A DNA stretch of 60,000 nt, from the NCBI RefSeq assembly GCF_008831285.2, contig NC_045147.1, positions 10,917,427 to 10,977,426 of the forward strand, written 5' to 3'. Under the pieces are notes generated by a model. The model saw only the letters and a list, made by a program, of their open reading frames with translations, had not been told where the DNA came from and searched no databases. Positions 26,300 to 37,665 of the stretch are shown piece after piece. Position 1 is the first letter of the stretch. The number at the start of each line of letters is the position of its first letter. Both the position numbers and the translations under genes were made by a program. The DNA comes from Nymphaea colorata. Lineage: Eukaryota; Streptophyta; Magnoliopsida; Nymphaeales; Nymphaeaceae.

Positions 26300-29060
26300 A
26301 TTCCAACAGCCTGCTTCATCCTCTTCTTCATCGAGTCTTCTTCCCGAAGGGCATGGCTCCGTATTCCTCTAGTCATAGCCGCCTCCCCATGGTTAGTAGC
26401 TTGGCAGTGGCTTTCTGCCTTCTGATAGGGTTAGCCTCACTTGAATTAACTCATGGCGACGAGCTGCGTGTCGGCTTCTACCTCGGTAGCTGCCCTTCGG
26501 TGGAGGACGTCGTAAAAGATACCGTCGCGAAGGCTTTTGCCACTGATCCCGGTGTGGCTCCCGAGCTCGTCAGGTTGCACTTCCACGATTGCTTTGTCAG
26601 GGTGGGCATCTTCTTTTCTTCCTTCCTACTTGTCATTTTATATCTGTTTGTCATTTTATATAAAAGTGCACTTGTTATAGCGTTATTTCGGCATAAAAGT
26701 GTGAAAATCGCACATTTGAATATTCATTAGGTGCATATATGTTAGTCTCTACATTAATGTGGTAGACTACTTATAACTATATATGTTTCATTTAATCTGC
26801 AACTAGCCGGAGGTCGCTTGGCATCAATGATACGCTATTACTATCTTGTGAATCTGCTAAAAAAGAATGGAGCAGTATTTCATATATCTGTACATTATTT
26901 TAATGAAGATTCATCAAATAATAACAGTGTTTTGTGTTATTGTTGCCTGATCTATACTTGAAAGAAGTCCAAATTTGGTAGGGATACAACAAAATAGAAG
27001 TTGCACTATTCCTACTTCAAAACTGAAGCATCATACGAAGCCGTTAAGGACGTTCTTTCTTTTTTTCAAATAAAGTTCCAATTTTTGTTTAATATGACAG
27101 GGATGTGATGCATCTGTGCTATTGGACTCTACGCCCGGCAGACCAGCTGAGAAGGATTCTCCTATAAACAACCCCAGCCTCGGCGGCTTCGACGTCATAG
27201 ATGAAGCAAAATCCATATTGGAATCCCGGTGCCCGGGAGTGGTCTCGTGCGCCGACATCGTCGCCTTCGCCGCCCGGGAGGCCGTCCATAACGCCGGAGG
27301 ATTTTCCTACTTGGTGCCGGCTGGCCGACGAGATGGCATCGTGTCCAATGCATCCGAAGTTAGTGAAAACCTCCCGAAGGGGAGTTTCAATGTCGATCAA
27401 CTACAAGCGAATTTTGCCAGGAAGGGCCTTTCTCTCGAGGACATGGTCACACTGTCCGGTGCACACACCTTTGGCGACTGCCACTGCTCGGCGATTTCCG
27501 ATAGACTCTACAACTTCAGCTCCACTAACGCCCCCGATCCGTCCATGGACCCAAACTACGTGTTGTTGCTGAAGAGCAAATGCCCAGCTCCAGCTCCGGG
27601 ATCAAGCGACGATCCGGCAGTCTTTTTGGATGTAGCGACACCAAATAACTTCGATAACCAGTACTATCAGAACCTCAAGAACCAGAGGGGCCTCCTCTCG
27701 TCGGACCAGGCATTGATGAGCAGGGGTGACACGGCCACGATGGTCAAAAGCAACGCGCTCTTTGGCTTAATATGGAAGTCTAAGTTTGCGGATGCGATGG
27801 TGCGGATGGGGAACATCGAGGTGCTCACTGGGTCTCAGGGACAGATCAGGAGGTCCTGCAGCGCTGTCAATTCAAATGCTTCACCCCCCACACTTCTGTG
27901 ACGCACATTAGGAGCTGGTACTAGTTGAAGTCGATGCAGTTCGTACGTTTCAATAATGGCTCATCTGCATGTGGCTTGATCTTAATTTCGTGGAAGGCGT
28001 TGCTGTTCTTCTGAATAAGAAATCTTTCTTTCTGTGTCTTATCAGTGAAAAGAATAAGAGAAGGTTGGTGATGGCTAGTTCGTCGTTACCAACTTAATGG
28101 CTGCAATATTTGTTTCAGTTGTAACTTCACGACCTACGACTGATTAATGATGCAGTAATTTGTGATTCCCTGTTTGATATGATTGCCATGAATCGGTTTT
28201 GTGTGTTAATATTTCAGCTTCCTCTCTCCCTCTCATCTATCTGGCGATGCCTTTAGTTTTACTTATTAACTTTTTACTTTCTGTCGTATTTGACTGGTAG
28301 ATTGGGTAAAAGTTATTAATCCTTAGTTAAGTAGAAACTCATCAAACGCCAATAAAGTTCTTTAAGATGTATTTATATGGTACTACTGTTAATGTTAAGA
28401 TGAAGGAAGAAAAAGTCAGCAAGAGCTTTTTACCGGCAAAAAAATAAAGATACAGTATAACCCCTAAGTTTTATCGGGATTGACTCAAATGACTGTAACT
28501 AACAATGATATCTTAGTTATCTGAGAATTATAAACAATTTAATTTGATTAACAATGATATTTTAGTTACTTGAGACTTTGTATGGCAACAATTGGCAGAC
28601 AGAATTTAATAAACCGGAGCAGACACAAATACATGGCAAATTTAGAACATAAATATTTGTTTTAATAAATTGACTAACAATATTCAAAAAATGTAGTCTG
28701 TTGAAAGGGATACTAGGAAGGATATGAATGTATAAAGCAAATCAAAGGAAAGAAATTAACTAATTATTGGAAAATCTGAATCCGGCTTAAGATGGGCGTT
28801 GTGCGTATCCTGATCCAAAAGACATTTTTTGAAGCGGTGAGGAAGGCAGATACATAAACACGCAAACAAATGGCATGTAAAATATTTTTTGACTAATCTT
28901 TGGATCTTTGGTCTAGTGGCCTATATTCAAGAGCACCACGTCTCAATTTTAATATTTTTAAGAAAATTTTATTATGTTCTTATTATCATTATGTTCTATA
29001 CGTTTTCCCCTTTATCTAGTGACGGATCACTGAATATTCAGGCGATTCATGACTTTTCTT
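26300..29060 (+). repeat. Segmental duplication unit C (paired with unit D, 45362-53290)
   Basis: Peroxidase C plus about 1.15 kb of 3' flank is colinear with peroxidase D and its 3' flank. Shared landmarks are GGAGCTGGTACTAG after the stop, GGTTGGTGATGGCTAGTTCG, CCGGCTTAAGATGGGCGTTG and GGCCTATATTCAAGAGCACC. Unit D has about 130 bp extra near 53010-53145. Confidence 0.8.
26353..27901 (+). CDS. Class III secretory peroxidase C (two exons) with C-terminal extension
   Basis: Exon 1 is 26353-26601 and exon 2 is 27101-27901, with a 499-bp GT-AG intron at the same FVR/GCDAS site as A. The product is 349 residues. It has a signal peptide, RLHFHDCF with the distal Arg and His, RRDG, LSGAHTFG with the proximal His, and all eight cysteines, so an active haem peroxidase is expected. 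It is clearly more diverged from A and B than those are from each other. The C-terminus continues past the usual ending (AVN) with nine residues, SNASPPTLL, because the stop used by A, B and D (TGA) reads TCA here. Such tails act as vacuolar-sorting propeptides in some peroxidases, so a different location from A is possible. The start at 26353 is the only ATG before the signal peptide that fits. Confidence 0.95.
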
Positions 29061-29394
29061 TAGGGCCCGTTTGATGCCTACAGACAAAAGTCCGTGAACA
29101 AAAATGCATCGATTTTAATTCAAGAATCAGTTACCAAAATATAAATATCCATGAACAAGATTTTTGTCTAGTGTGTGATGGGCAGGGACTGAAATATCTT
29201 AAATATTATCCTCCGTTTGGTAGAAATGGATTAAAATCAAAGATAAAGGTAACGTGACTCTTCACATTGCGTTTAGATTGAAATTTTCTTTCAAAAGAAA
29301 ATATGGGAACAAGGTAACAATAATGATCAGAACAATTATGATTCACATCCTAATTTTTGATTTTTAAACATCTTACACGCACCCTTAGCATCTC
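27902..29394. other. 3' flank of peroxidase C and possible TIR-element end
   Basis: To about 29060 this is the flank shared with unit D. At 29063 the sequence TAGGGCCCGTTTGATGCC begins exactly where similarity to D ends. It looks like the terminal repeat of a PIF/Harbinger- or hAT-like element and is close to the GGGGCCGTTTGATG end of the element at 37666. I could not find its other end. Confidence 0.5.
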
Positions 29395-31464
29395 ATATTA
29401 TTCAAAAAATGGAGGCAAAACTACAAAAGCAAGATGCTCCATCCTCTAACAGAGAATTTGGCCCAACGGGTGGCAGTTTGCCACAATCTTGGCCATCAAA
29501 ACTCCAGGTAGCAGGCCTATCCTCATCCCCATATGCTGGCCAAGCTCTTGCAACTTGGCATACCTAAGGGTGGCAGACAACCTCTTTGGACAACATTCGT
29601 AGTGGAAATAGCTTTAATCCAAAAACGTTCAGGAACATGACTTTGAAAGAGCAGTGCACGGTCAACTTATAAGAGATGCCAATTTCTTCTTTCTGACTCC
29701 ATGTTCTGTTGTGGGGTTCCACTACATTGACGTTCTATGCCATGCTTGTTAGTGAACGTCATGAAGTTTGCATTTATATGTTAAGTTCCATTATCCATGT
29801 GTAGCATCTTAATCTCTATTGATTTTCAACCATGTTGAACATTTGGAATTTTGAATGCACTTCATCTTTAGCTTTCAAGAAATATAAGCAGCTGACCTTG
29901 GAGCAATCATCAATTAAAGAGACATAATGCTTAAATCCATTGAAAGAATCAACCAAGGCTGGGCCCCAAACATCCCAATGAACCAAATCAAAAACATTAT
30001 TGGACACACCTTTTGATAAAGGAAATAATGGCCTAGTCAACTTGGTATACCGACATATTTCGCATGAGCTGCACTCAAAATTCAATTTTAAGCTTTAAAA
30101 TCTTTAGCACATAGCTAGATAGGTGTTTGTGTCGCAAGTGCATGTTTCATCATCTTCCACTCCTAGTGATGACATAATAGACCTTAAAAGCCGATCCCTC
30201 ACCAATCATCTCTCCTATGATATGCTCCTGAAACACCGCCTTAGATTGAGAAAAAATAACATTATAGTTATAAGCTTTCATAATTTTCCTCACATATAGG
30301 AAATTTTAAGCTAATTCAGTCCTAAATAGGGCATTGGTGAATTTTTTTCAAGTGTTGCACGTTCCCATGACATTAATTTTTCCACCTTTGACAATAGTAA
30401 GAGGTTTAGCTTCCGACTCATTTCTAAGATTCTTCATAAATTCCTTAGATCTTGTCATATTATCTGAGGCACCTGAATTCATTATTCAGCCTTTATTTTC
30501 AGATAAAGTTAGAAACCCATAAGTACCTAAACCTTCTGGTTTGTGGGTAGCGGTGACCAAGGTTTTTACTTCGCAGCTTTCAGAAGTTACTCAAAAATAG
30601 GGTAAGCATTTTCATAGTAACCGGTGTCTCATCTTCTTTTTGGTATGCAGCCTTATTGTTTCCACCATTATTAGGTTTTTTGATCAACTTCCAATAGTTA
30701 TCTCTAGTCTGATTGATTTTTCTTTTTGCAGTATGTGTAAAACACTTTTGTTTTCTCCTTTTGTTCACTTCTTGTTATGAACCCTGGCTGGTTTTGTTTG
30801 ATTACAAATAGCTTGAGATTTAGTTTCTCCATCAGTCGTGTTCAGATCCATAACCTTCTTCATATTCCTCACTCATAATGATAAAACTTATAGAACTAAG
30901 TTTAAGAAGTTCAGCAGTCATAAGAACTTGGCTGCGAAGCTGCACATATACGAGCCTCAAGCTGGCAAGCATCTAAAAAAGTCTGTCGCTTTATCTATTC
31001 TTCTCCATTGTGATAGCATCAATGGCTGTGAGGGTATAGGACTCCCACTCTTCCCAAAGAGTTTTAGAATGGCCAAGATATTCACAAAATGCATGTTGCC
31101 TGCTTCAGCTTGTTGATTTCATAAGTGATCTGGCATTTTCTGGACACATTATACAGCTGACTATAGAGCCCCTTGGCAACATACCAGACTTCTTTGGCAG
31201 ACGGTATGATGAGGGTCGCCAGCTAGAGGTTTAAGCTTACTTCCTCTAACATGTTCAAGTTTTGAGTTGCTGCTTAGAAAAAGCCTAGCATATTCGGACC
31301 ATGTCAAGTAGTTGAACCCATTCAAGAGTTTGGTGGTAATCTTAAGTGCTGGATTTGCAGTACCCAACTGGCTTTTATTATTGCAAGGTCTTCCCTACAA
31401 TTGTGATCCTTCTGTCACGCTAACAAATCAAGAGTCCAAGTATAGAAACCTGGCTCTAATACCA
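29395..31464 (-). mobile_element. Truncated Ty1/copia element (gag and integrase parts)
   Basis: On the minus strand the order is primer-binding site (31449-31464, TGGTATTAGAGCCAGG, a tRNA-Met-type site), then a gag N-terminal piece at 31161-31367 (ALKITTKLLNGFNYLTWSEY), then decayed sequence. An integrase piece follows at 29816-30085 with a CEICRYTKLTRPLFP zinc-binding tail, a DVWGP motif and YVSLIDDCSKVSCLYFLK. Traces of the TPQQN region lie near 29712. Reverse transcriptase and RNase H are missing, so the element is cut off at its 3' side. Frames are broken throughout. Confidence 0.8.
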
Positions 31465-31617
31465 TAGAGAGGAGAGGAAAAAGAAGGGAAAAATCAAGCA
31501 CAACTATTTATGTGGTTCAATATAATGGCTTACATCCATGAGAGGAAGAGGAGATCTTGTATTCCAATGAAGCATATACAAGGACGATCATCATCAACCA
31601 CCACAACCCATAAGGTA
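31465..31617 (-). repeat. Partial LTR of the truncated copia element
   Basis: It starts immediately beside the primer-binding site. It is repeated, at around nine in ten bases by eye, at 38669-38818, where the adjoining primer-binding site is also repeated (37649-37663). It stops where the next element's LTR begins. Confidence 0.6.
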
Positions 31618-32087
31618 TATTTGGGATTTCTACCCTTCATGCATACACAAACGATATGGCCTAAAACAGGATCGTACTCATGCTAAATCATTGAGTTAAA
31701 CAAAATAAACTTAACTGTAGCGGAAGCGTACCTGAATCCATCTGACAAACTGGACGGTAGATCGAGATAGGATCTTTCATGGTCTTTGTGGCGCGCTTGA
31801 GTTTTCTCTCAGATGGGGAAGAGGAAAACCCTAGAAACCAACGTTTCAGGCAACCATTGCATGATCCTAGGGACCACTACCATTTTATATTAAGGGCAAT
31901 TACGGATTCAACCCATCAAAGAGTCCGTAATTGCGTACATGTATCTATACATTTCAAAATTACTCCATACCATCTAAAATGACGTAATATCCCAAAACGC
32001 AATCACTTAAACGGATATTTACCTTAAGACAGCAATAATGTCTGAAATTCTTCATAGACATATGCCGGCCCACCAAATGATCTTACA
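31618..32087 (-). repeat. 3' LTR of the 31.6-37.6 kb copia element
   Basis: It aligns with 37173-37641 over its whole length. Long identical stretches occur, such as the segment around AACCAACGTTTCAGGCAACC. The outer end is altered (TATTTGGG where the partner has TGTTGGG). Confidence 0.85.
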
Positions 32088-32502
32088 ATCTCTCACTTGG
32101 GCCAAATATGTCTTTATACATTCAAACATTATACAAAACCTTAGGAGCTCATAACTGCTATCTTATTAAACGTCATTTTCACCAATCTCGTCCATGATCA
32201 TATCAACATAGAACCAAAGCGGCTTTTGCTATATTAAAATTAGCTAAACCTTCAATGATCACAAATGTTAACACAACCAATGGCATAGATCTGATATGGA
32301 TGTATAGCATGAGAATTACATGTAATGTGATTACAACATGTCTATTCACAACTGGTTCAACTTTAAAACCTTATGGAGATCAAAACATAAACACATAAAC
32401 ACAGAATGGAACCAATGAACTTTAAACTTTATTCTACAGAAAACTGAATATGTGTCCATACATAAGAGCAAACAAAATACAAACTCCCACTAAACCAGCA
32501 CA

Positions 32503-35211
32503 TCATCCAAGGATAACAACATGTTCGTGAAAGACTTTATGTGTTAAACCCTTAGTAAGCGGATCCGCAATCATAGAGTTTGTCCCAATATGCTCTAAAG
32601 ACACGTGACCATTCTGTATCCTCTCTTTAACAGCCCAAAACTTAATGTCGATGTGCTTCGACTTTGACAAACTGCGGCTGTTATAAGAGTACATGACTGC
32701 TGAATTATTGTCACACAACAACCTTAGTGGCATTTTTATACCACTCACAATGCGCAGCCCCGTGACAAAATTCCGCAACCACAAAGCATGATTGGATGTC
32801 TCGTAACATGCTATGCTTCTGTCCTAGCACCCAGCAAAGCCAGAATCTGAATACCCAATTATCTTCTACTGGTCTGACTTCCTGTATGTGAGCATAAAAT
32901 CTTTTGTTCTTTCTAAGTACCTCAAAACTCTTTTGGCTGCTTTACAATGATCCATACCAGGATCACTTAAGTATCTGCCTAACATTTCAACGATAAATGC
33001 AATATCCAGACGAGTACAAACCTGAGCATACATAAGGTTTCCCACAACAGACGAATAGGGAATCCTTTCCATTTGCTTAGATTCGATTTTACTTTTAGGG
33101 CACTGTTTGAGACTAAACTTGTCTCCTTTAGTAACTAGAGTATCTCTTGGTTTACAATCTTTCATGCCATATCGCGAAAGTACCATATCAATGTAGGCCT
33201 CTTGTGATAATCAATGAATACCCTGAGAACGATCTCGAAATATTTGAATCCCCAATACAAAAGATGCACAACCAAGATCCTTCATGTCAAACTTTATTGA
33301 CAAAATTTCTTAGTTTCATGCAATATGCCCACATCATTACTTGCCAGCAATATATCATCGGCATATAAAACCAGAAAGATAAATTTGCCCCACTGAAGTT
33401 TTGGTATACTCATTCATCAACCATATTAGTCTCGAAACCAAATGAAACTATAATTTAATGAAATTTGTAATACCACTAACGGGAAGCTTGCTTTAACCCA
33501 TAGATGGATTTCTTAAGTTTGCATACCATTTTCTTTGCATCTCTTGAAACAAAGTTGTTTGGTTGCACCATATATATCGTTTCATCAATGTCTCCATTTA
33601 GAAACATTATCTTTACATTCATCTAATGCAGCTCTAAGTCAAAATGAGCCACAAGTGCCATTATAATCCTGAATAAGTCTTTCAACAAAATTGGAGAGAA
33701 AGTCTATGTATAATCAATGTCTTCTTTTTGAGTAAAGCCCTTTGCGACAAGACATGTCTTATACCTTTCAATGTTACCTAATGAATCCCTTTTGGTTTTA
33801 AATATCCATTTACAACCAATGGGTTTCACACCTTCAGGTAAGGGAACAACTTCTCATACGTCGTTGTCCATCATGGACTTTATTTCTTCATTCATGACAT
33901 CTATCCACTTATGAGATTTAGAACTCTTTATTGCTTGCTGGAGGTTAATAGGATCATCCTCCATTAAGCCCATATCAACATCATATTCTTGGAGATAAAC
34001 AAAATCATTTGAAATTGACTTCTCCTCTCTCTAGTGGATCTCCTTAGTGGCACCTCTACTTGATTTTCTTGAAGTTGTTGAGTTTGTTCTTCAGTAGGGA
34101 GACTGACATCATTGTCTTCTTCTAAATATGTTGATGGAACAATGGTAGGAACAAAGACTTGATTATTGCTTTCAACATCTGCATGAATAGACTCACGTAT
34201 CTCTTCAAAGACAATATCTTTAACCTAATCACCTCCCCCAAACTCAATATCCTCAAAAAAATAGGCATTTTCCGTTTCAAAGAAAGACTTATTGGTTGGA
34301 TTATAAAACTTATAACCCCTTAATGTTTATTCGTTTTCCCTTTATACTTTCCACGCAAACATTAAAGTCTGCAAAATCAGGGGACTCAAGAATTCTATTC
34401 GACACAAGCCTTTTATTTTCTTTTCAGAGATTTGTCTTAAGTGCCTATGTCACAACATAACATAATTCTCATTGGCTAATTTTCTTTTCGTACCACTAAA
34501 TGTAACATGCAAGGTTTCATGATATGAAGCAACCGTATCAAGTAAATAAAGGTTATCGCTACCATATAAAGAACCAGTGACTATCAAATTTGAGTGCAGA
34601 AACAACTTAAATTTACTTCCTCCAAATGAACAATAATATTCAAATTTGTCCAATGAGGAAATAGAAACCAAATTCTGTTTAAAAGACGGTACCACATAAG
34701 TTTCTGCCAAATTCAAATAACAACCAGTCTTTAACAATAACCGAAAATCTGCTATGGATTCAACTTTCGCCTTCTTGTCATTGCCCACATAGATGAATCT
34801 TTCAGCATCATTTGGTGTTTGACAATTTAAGTAACCTTCCATAGAGACACTTATGTGAGTAGTAGCACCTGAATCTACCCACCAAGTGTTCCTAGGTACT
34901 GAAGTTAAATTAACCTCAGAACAAACCAAAGTGAGAAGTGTACCATTCCTTTCACGCTATGCGTGAAACTTGGTGCAATTTTTCTTCAAATGACCTTCAC
35001 CCTTGCAAAAGAAGCAGCCTGATTGACCTTCCTTATGCTTCTTCTGTTTCTTAATGCATGACTGGTCAACTGCAACTTCCTTAACAGTCTTTCTTTTCTT
35101 ACTTATAAAAATTGAATCATTTAACTCAGGAATAGTACTCAAATTTGCAAGTATCATAGAGGCAGAACTCACTGTAAAAAGAACAAAAATACCAAACATG
35201 CTCACAATCAA
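32503..35211 (-). pseudogene. Broken gag-pol of the 31.6-37.6 kb copia element
   Basis: The minus strand shows a CCHC zinc knuckle (CFFCKGEGHLKKNC, about 34970-35020), an aspartic protease with WWVDSGATTHIS (about 34890), and the GAG-pre-integrase tail near 34400-34450. It then passes directly to the GYKFYNPTNKSFFE segment at about 34300 that normally follows integrase. The integrase catalytic domain is therefore absent. RT follows with YADDILL (about 33350), then RNase H and the C-terminal segment at 32503-33186 (RLLCDNNSA, SKHIDIKFW, IADPLTKGL). Several stops and frameshifts occur. The N-terminal part of gag is not recognisable. It cannot move on its own. Confidence 0.85.
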
Positions 35212-35269
35212 AACATGTACAAATATGAAATAACAAATATAAATGAATTTAAATACAATGGCCTAAATC

Positions 35270-35520
35270 TCATCACAAGGTACCGGTGCAACGTTAATAT
35301 CCAATCTTTGGATTGAAATATTAACTGCAAGTGGTATTCTTGGTCAATAATGAATATAAATAATTAACTCTGTCAAACAACGAGCCCATCTTTGGATTGA
35401 CTCATTATTCACATGGAAACCTAAAAAGTTATCACATATTTATTTTCCTGTATACTTAAACCTGACCAAGCAACAATCCTCCTTTGGGTTGATCATTGCT
35501 TGCATGGATCAAGCATACTA
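35270..35520. repeat. Three-copy degenerate repeat, about 85-95 bp period
   Basis: The core (C)CATCTTTGGATTGA followed by an ATT-rich stretch and a TGCA(T/A)GG-like end occurs at about 35301, 35395 and 35478. It sits between the gag zinc-knuckle region and the minisatellite of the same copia element. Confidence 0.6.
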
Positions 35521-35866
35521 TCATCTAATATTCAAAACAGGAAAATTCGTACAAACTTTGATGACATAAAGTACAAACTTACTAATTTTAAACAACAGAC
35601 ATGGCCAAAGATCAAATTCATAATTCAAACATTCATCTAAAGTACACCCACAAATTAACAACATGCAAAACATGATGCATAAACCAAATTCACATACAAG
35701 TTTGCCCAACATTAAATCCAAAACCAAATGATTCAATGATGCGACACATACAAAATTATCTTACATTGAATCCAAAGACCAAATGAATCAATGATAGAGG
35801 CCCAAAAGAGTCCAAAATTTCATAAACTGATACCATAATCGTGCTTAAGTGGGTCAAAAACCACTG

Positions 35867-36246
35867 AATCGGCCTTAAAATGGCCCGTATCGTTCTTAAA
35901 CCACAACAAAAGCATCCACAAGGCCCTAAATAGGGCTGAACCGGTTAAAAATTAGACGAACCAGTCAAAAAATAAACTGTATCGGTTCTAAAACCCACTA
36001 AACCGGTTAAAAAATGGCTAAAATCAGTTAAAAAACTGAATAAACCGGTCTGAAAAGCCCTGAACCGGTTTGAAAATCAACGGAATCGGTTCTGAAAGGC
36101 CCGAACCAGTACTGAATCGGTTCCAAAAGATACGAATCGGTCCCCAAAAAGTCTGAACTGGTCCCAAAAGGTCCGAACTGGTTCTGAATCGAACTGAATG
36201 GGTTCTAAACTTAATGAACGGGTTTGAAAAACTGAATGAACCGGTT
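35867..36246. repeat. Minisatellite of 20-21 bp units with ACCGGTT core and A-tracts
   Basis: About 18 degenerate units follow one another, consensus near GAACCGGTTCTGAAAAGGCC. Cores start at about 35939, 35960, 35981, 36001, 36023, 36044, 36063, 36084 and 36104, and continue to 36239 with spacing of 19-22 bp and one shorter step. Most units carry an A4-A6 tract at the same phase. It lies in the leader of a minus-strand copia element. Confidence 0.85.
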
Positions 36247-36269
36247 CTGTTTTAAAATTAAACCGCATA

Positions 36270-37155
36270 GATACGGGTCGGGTCCGACAAGACCCGACCT
36301 GGTACGAAAAATTAAACGCAGGGGCTCGGGCGCGAGGCGGCAAAATTTTTTTTTTTTTTTTAAAGCTTGATGGATCCGGATCGGTTCTGTCAAGACCCGA
36401 CCTGGTCCGACCCGCACGCTCGACAGCGCGAGCGGTCGCGGGCATCGCCTCCACCGCTCGCCTGCCGAACGGTAGGCGGGCGGTGAAGCTCCACCGGCAG
36501 GCCACCCAATAGCGTGGGGACCGTCGGCGGGTGCCGCCAGAGCCACCGGCCGTCGCCCGCCTCGATGGCGGGACGACACCCACCGTCAACCGGCCGATAC
36601 GGCTGGTTTTCGTCCCGTTTTCATATCTGCCCCTTTCTAGTTTTGGGCGGCTGTTGCAGCGGCAAGGAAGCAACCGGCGACCTTGGGTGGGCGCCGGTGG
36701 GTCGCGCGGGTCCATCCGACGATAGCTATGTAGCCGGCGGTCGCCTTTCGACGGCTGTCGCCCCTCCCTGCCATTGCCTCTCTCTGCCGACCCTATCCCT
36801 TCTTCTTCCTCTTCAATGGCTGCATCGGACGAAAAAGGGGGAACCGGCAAGCCACCCAACTGCGTGGGTGGCCGCCGGTGGGTCGCGCCAGGACGGGGAG
36901 GTCCGGTCGTCGCCTAATGGCCGGCCAATGCCTGCCTGACGGCCAGAAACTGTCGCCCTCAAGGACCTCCGTCGCTCTTCTCTGTTCCCCTTCTGTTTTC
37001 CTTAGGTGGCTGCAATAGGAGCCCGACGGCTTCCGTTGCTCGCCCAAAAATTTTTTTTTTTTTTGAAAAACTTGCAGCCGAAGAACCAAATGGGGAACAT
37101 CTGAACCAAAAGAACGCACAAAAATCATCCAAAATCCACGATTGAACAATGAACA
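36270..37155 (-). other. GC-rich leader of the 31.6-37.6 kb copia element
   Basis: This segment lies between the primer-binding site and the minisatellite. It is strikingly GC-rich (36400-37010) in an otherwise AT-rich window and carries two T-runs at 36345-36361 and 37049-37064. The words GACCCGACCTGGT and CAGGCCACCCAA/AAGCCACCCAA recur within it. Long frames exist on both strands, but composition alone explains them and no domain is recognised. It may be captured host DNA or an expanded leader. Confidence 0.6.
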
Positions 37156-37170
37156 TTGGCTCTGATACCA
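37156..37170 (-). other. Primer-binding site (tRNA-Met type)
   Basis: On the minus strand it reads TGGTATCAGAGCCAA, complementary to the 3' end expected of plant initiator tRNA-Met. It lies two bases inside the 5' LTR. Confidence 0.85.
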
Positions 37171-37172
37171 AT

Positions 37173-37641
37173 TGTTGGGATTTCTCCCCTTCATGCATAC
37201 ACATACGATATGCCTTAAAACATTATCATGCTCATGCTAAATCACTGAATTAAACAAAATAAACTTAACTGTAGCGGAAGCGTACCTGAATCCATCTGAA
37301 GAACTGGACGGTAGATCGCGGTAGGATCTTTAAGGGTTTTTGCGGTGCGCTTGAGGTCTCTCTCAGATGGGGAAGAGGAAAACCCTAGAAACCAACGTTT
37401 CAGGCAACCATTGCACGACCCGAGGGACCACTACCATTTTATATTAAGGGCAATTACGGATTCAACTTATCAAAGAGTCCGTACTTGCGTACAGGTATCT
37501 ATACATTTCAAAATTACCCCATACCATCTAAAATGACGTAATATCCCAAAACGCAATCACTTAAGCGGATATTTACATTAAGACAGCCCTAATGTCTGAC
37601 ATTCCTCATAGACATATGCCGGCTCACCAAATGATCTTACA
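37173..37641 (-). repeat. 5' LTR of the 31.6-37.6 kb copia element
   Basis: It begins TGTTGGGATTTCT and ends GATCTTACA (plus-strand order), with the TG...CA ends expected of an LTR. It pairs with 31618-32087. Confidence 0.85.
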
Positions 37642-37665
37642 TAGAAACTTGGCTCTAATACCATA
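37642..37665 (-). repeat. Second copy of a copia primer-binding site and LTR start
   Basis: It repeats the junction found at 31442-31467. The LTR it belongs to continues at 38666 after the inserted fold-back element. Confidence 0.65.

Larger units (their letters stand above)
31618..37641 (-). mobile_element. Ty1/copia LTR retrotransposon, about 6.0 kb, integrase core deleted
   Basis: Two LTRs flank a minus-strand internal region. The left one (31618-32087) is the 3' LTR and the right one (37173-37641) is the 5' LTR; both end in TTACA. A tRNA-Met-type primer-binding site lies at 37156-37170, two bases inside the 5' LTR, and a purine-rich tract (on the minus strand) at 32088-32099. Coding remains run in copia order: gag zinc knuckle, protease, RT and RNase H. 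No direct 5-bp TSD is seen: the left flank is AGGTA and the right flank TAGAA. Instead both sides carry copies of another element's PBS-LTR segment. The LTRs differ at scattered sites, so the insertion is not very recent. Confidence 0.85.

Noticed and set aside
36077-37194. Minus-strand frames of 260 and 133 residues
   Set aside because: They lie in the GC-rich leader of a retrotransposon, overlap frames on the other strand, and show no recognisable domain.
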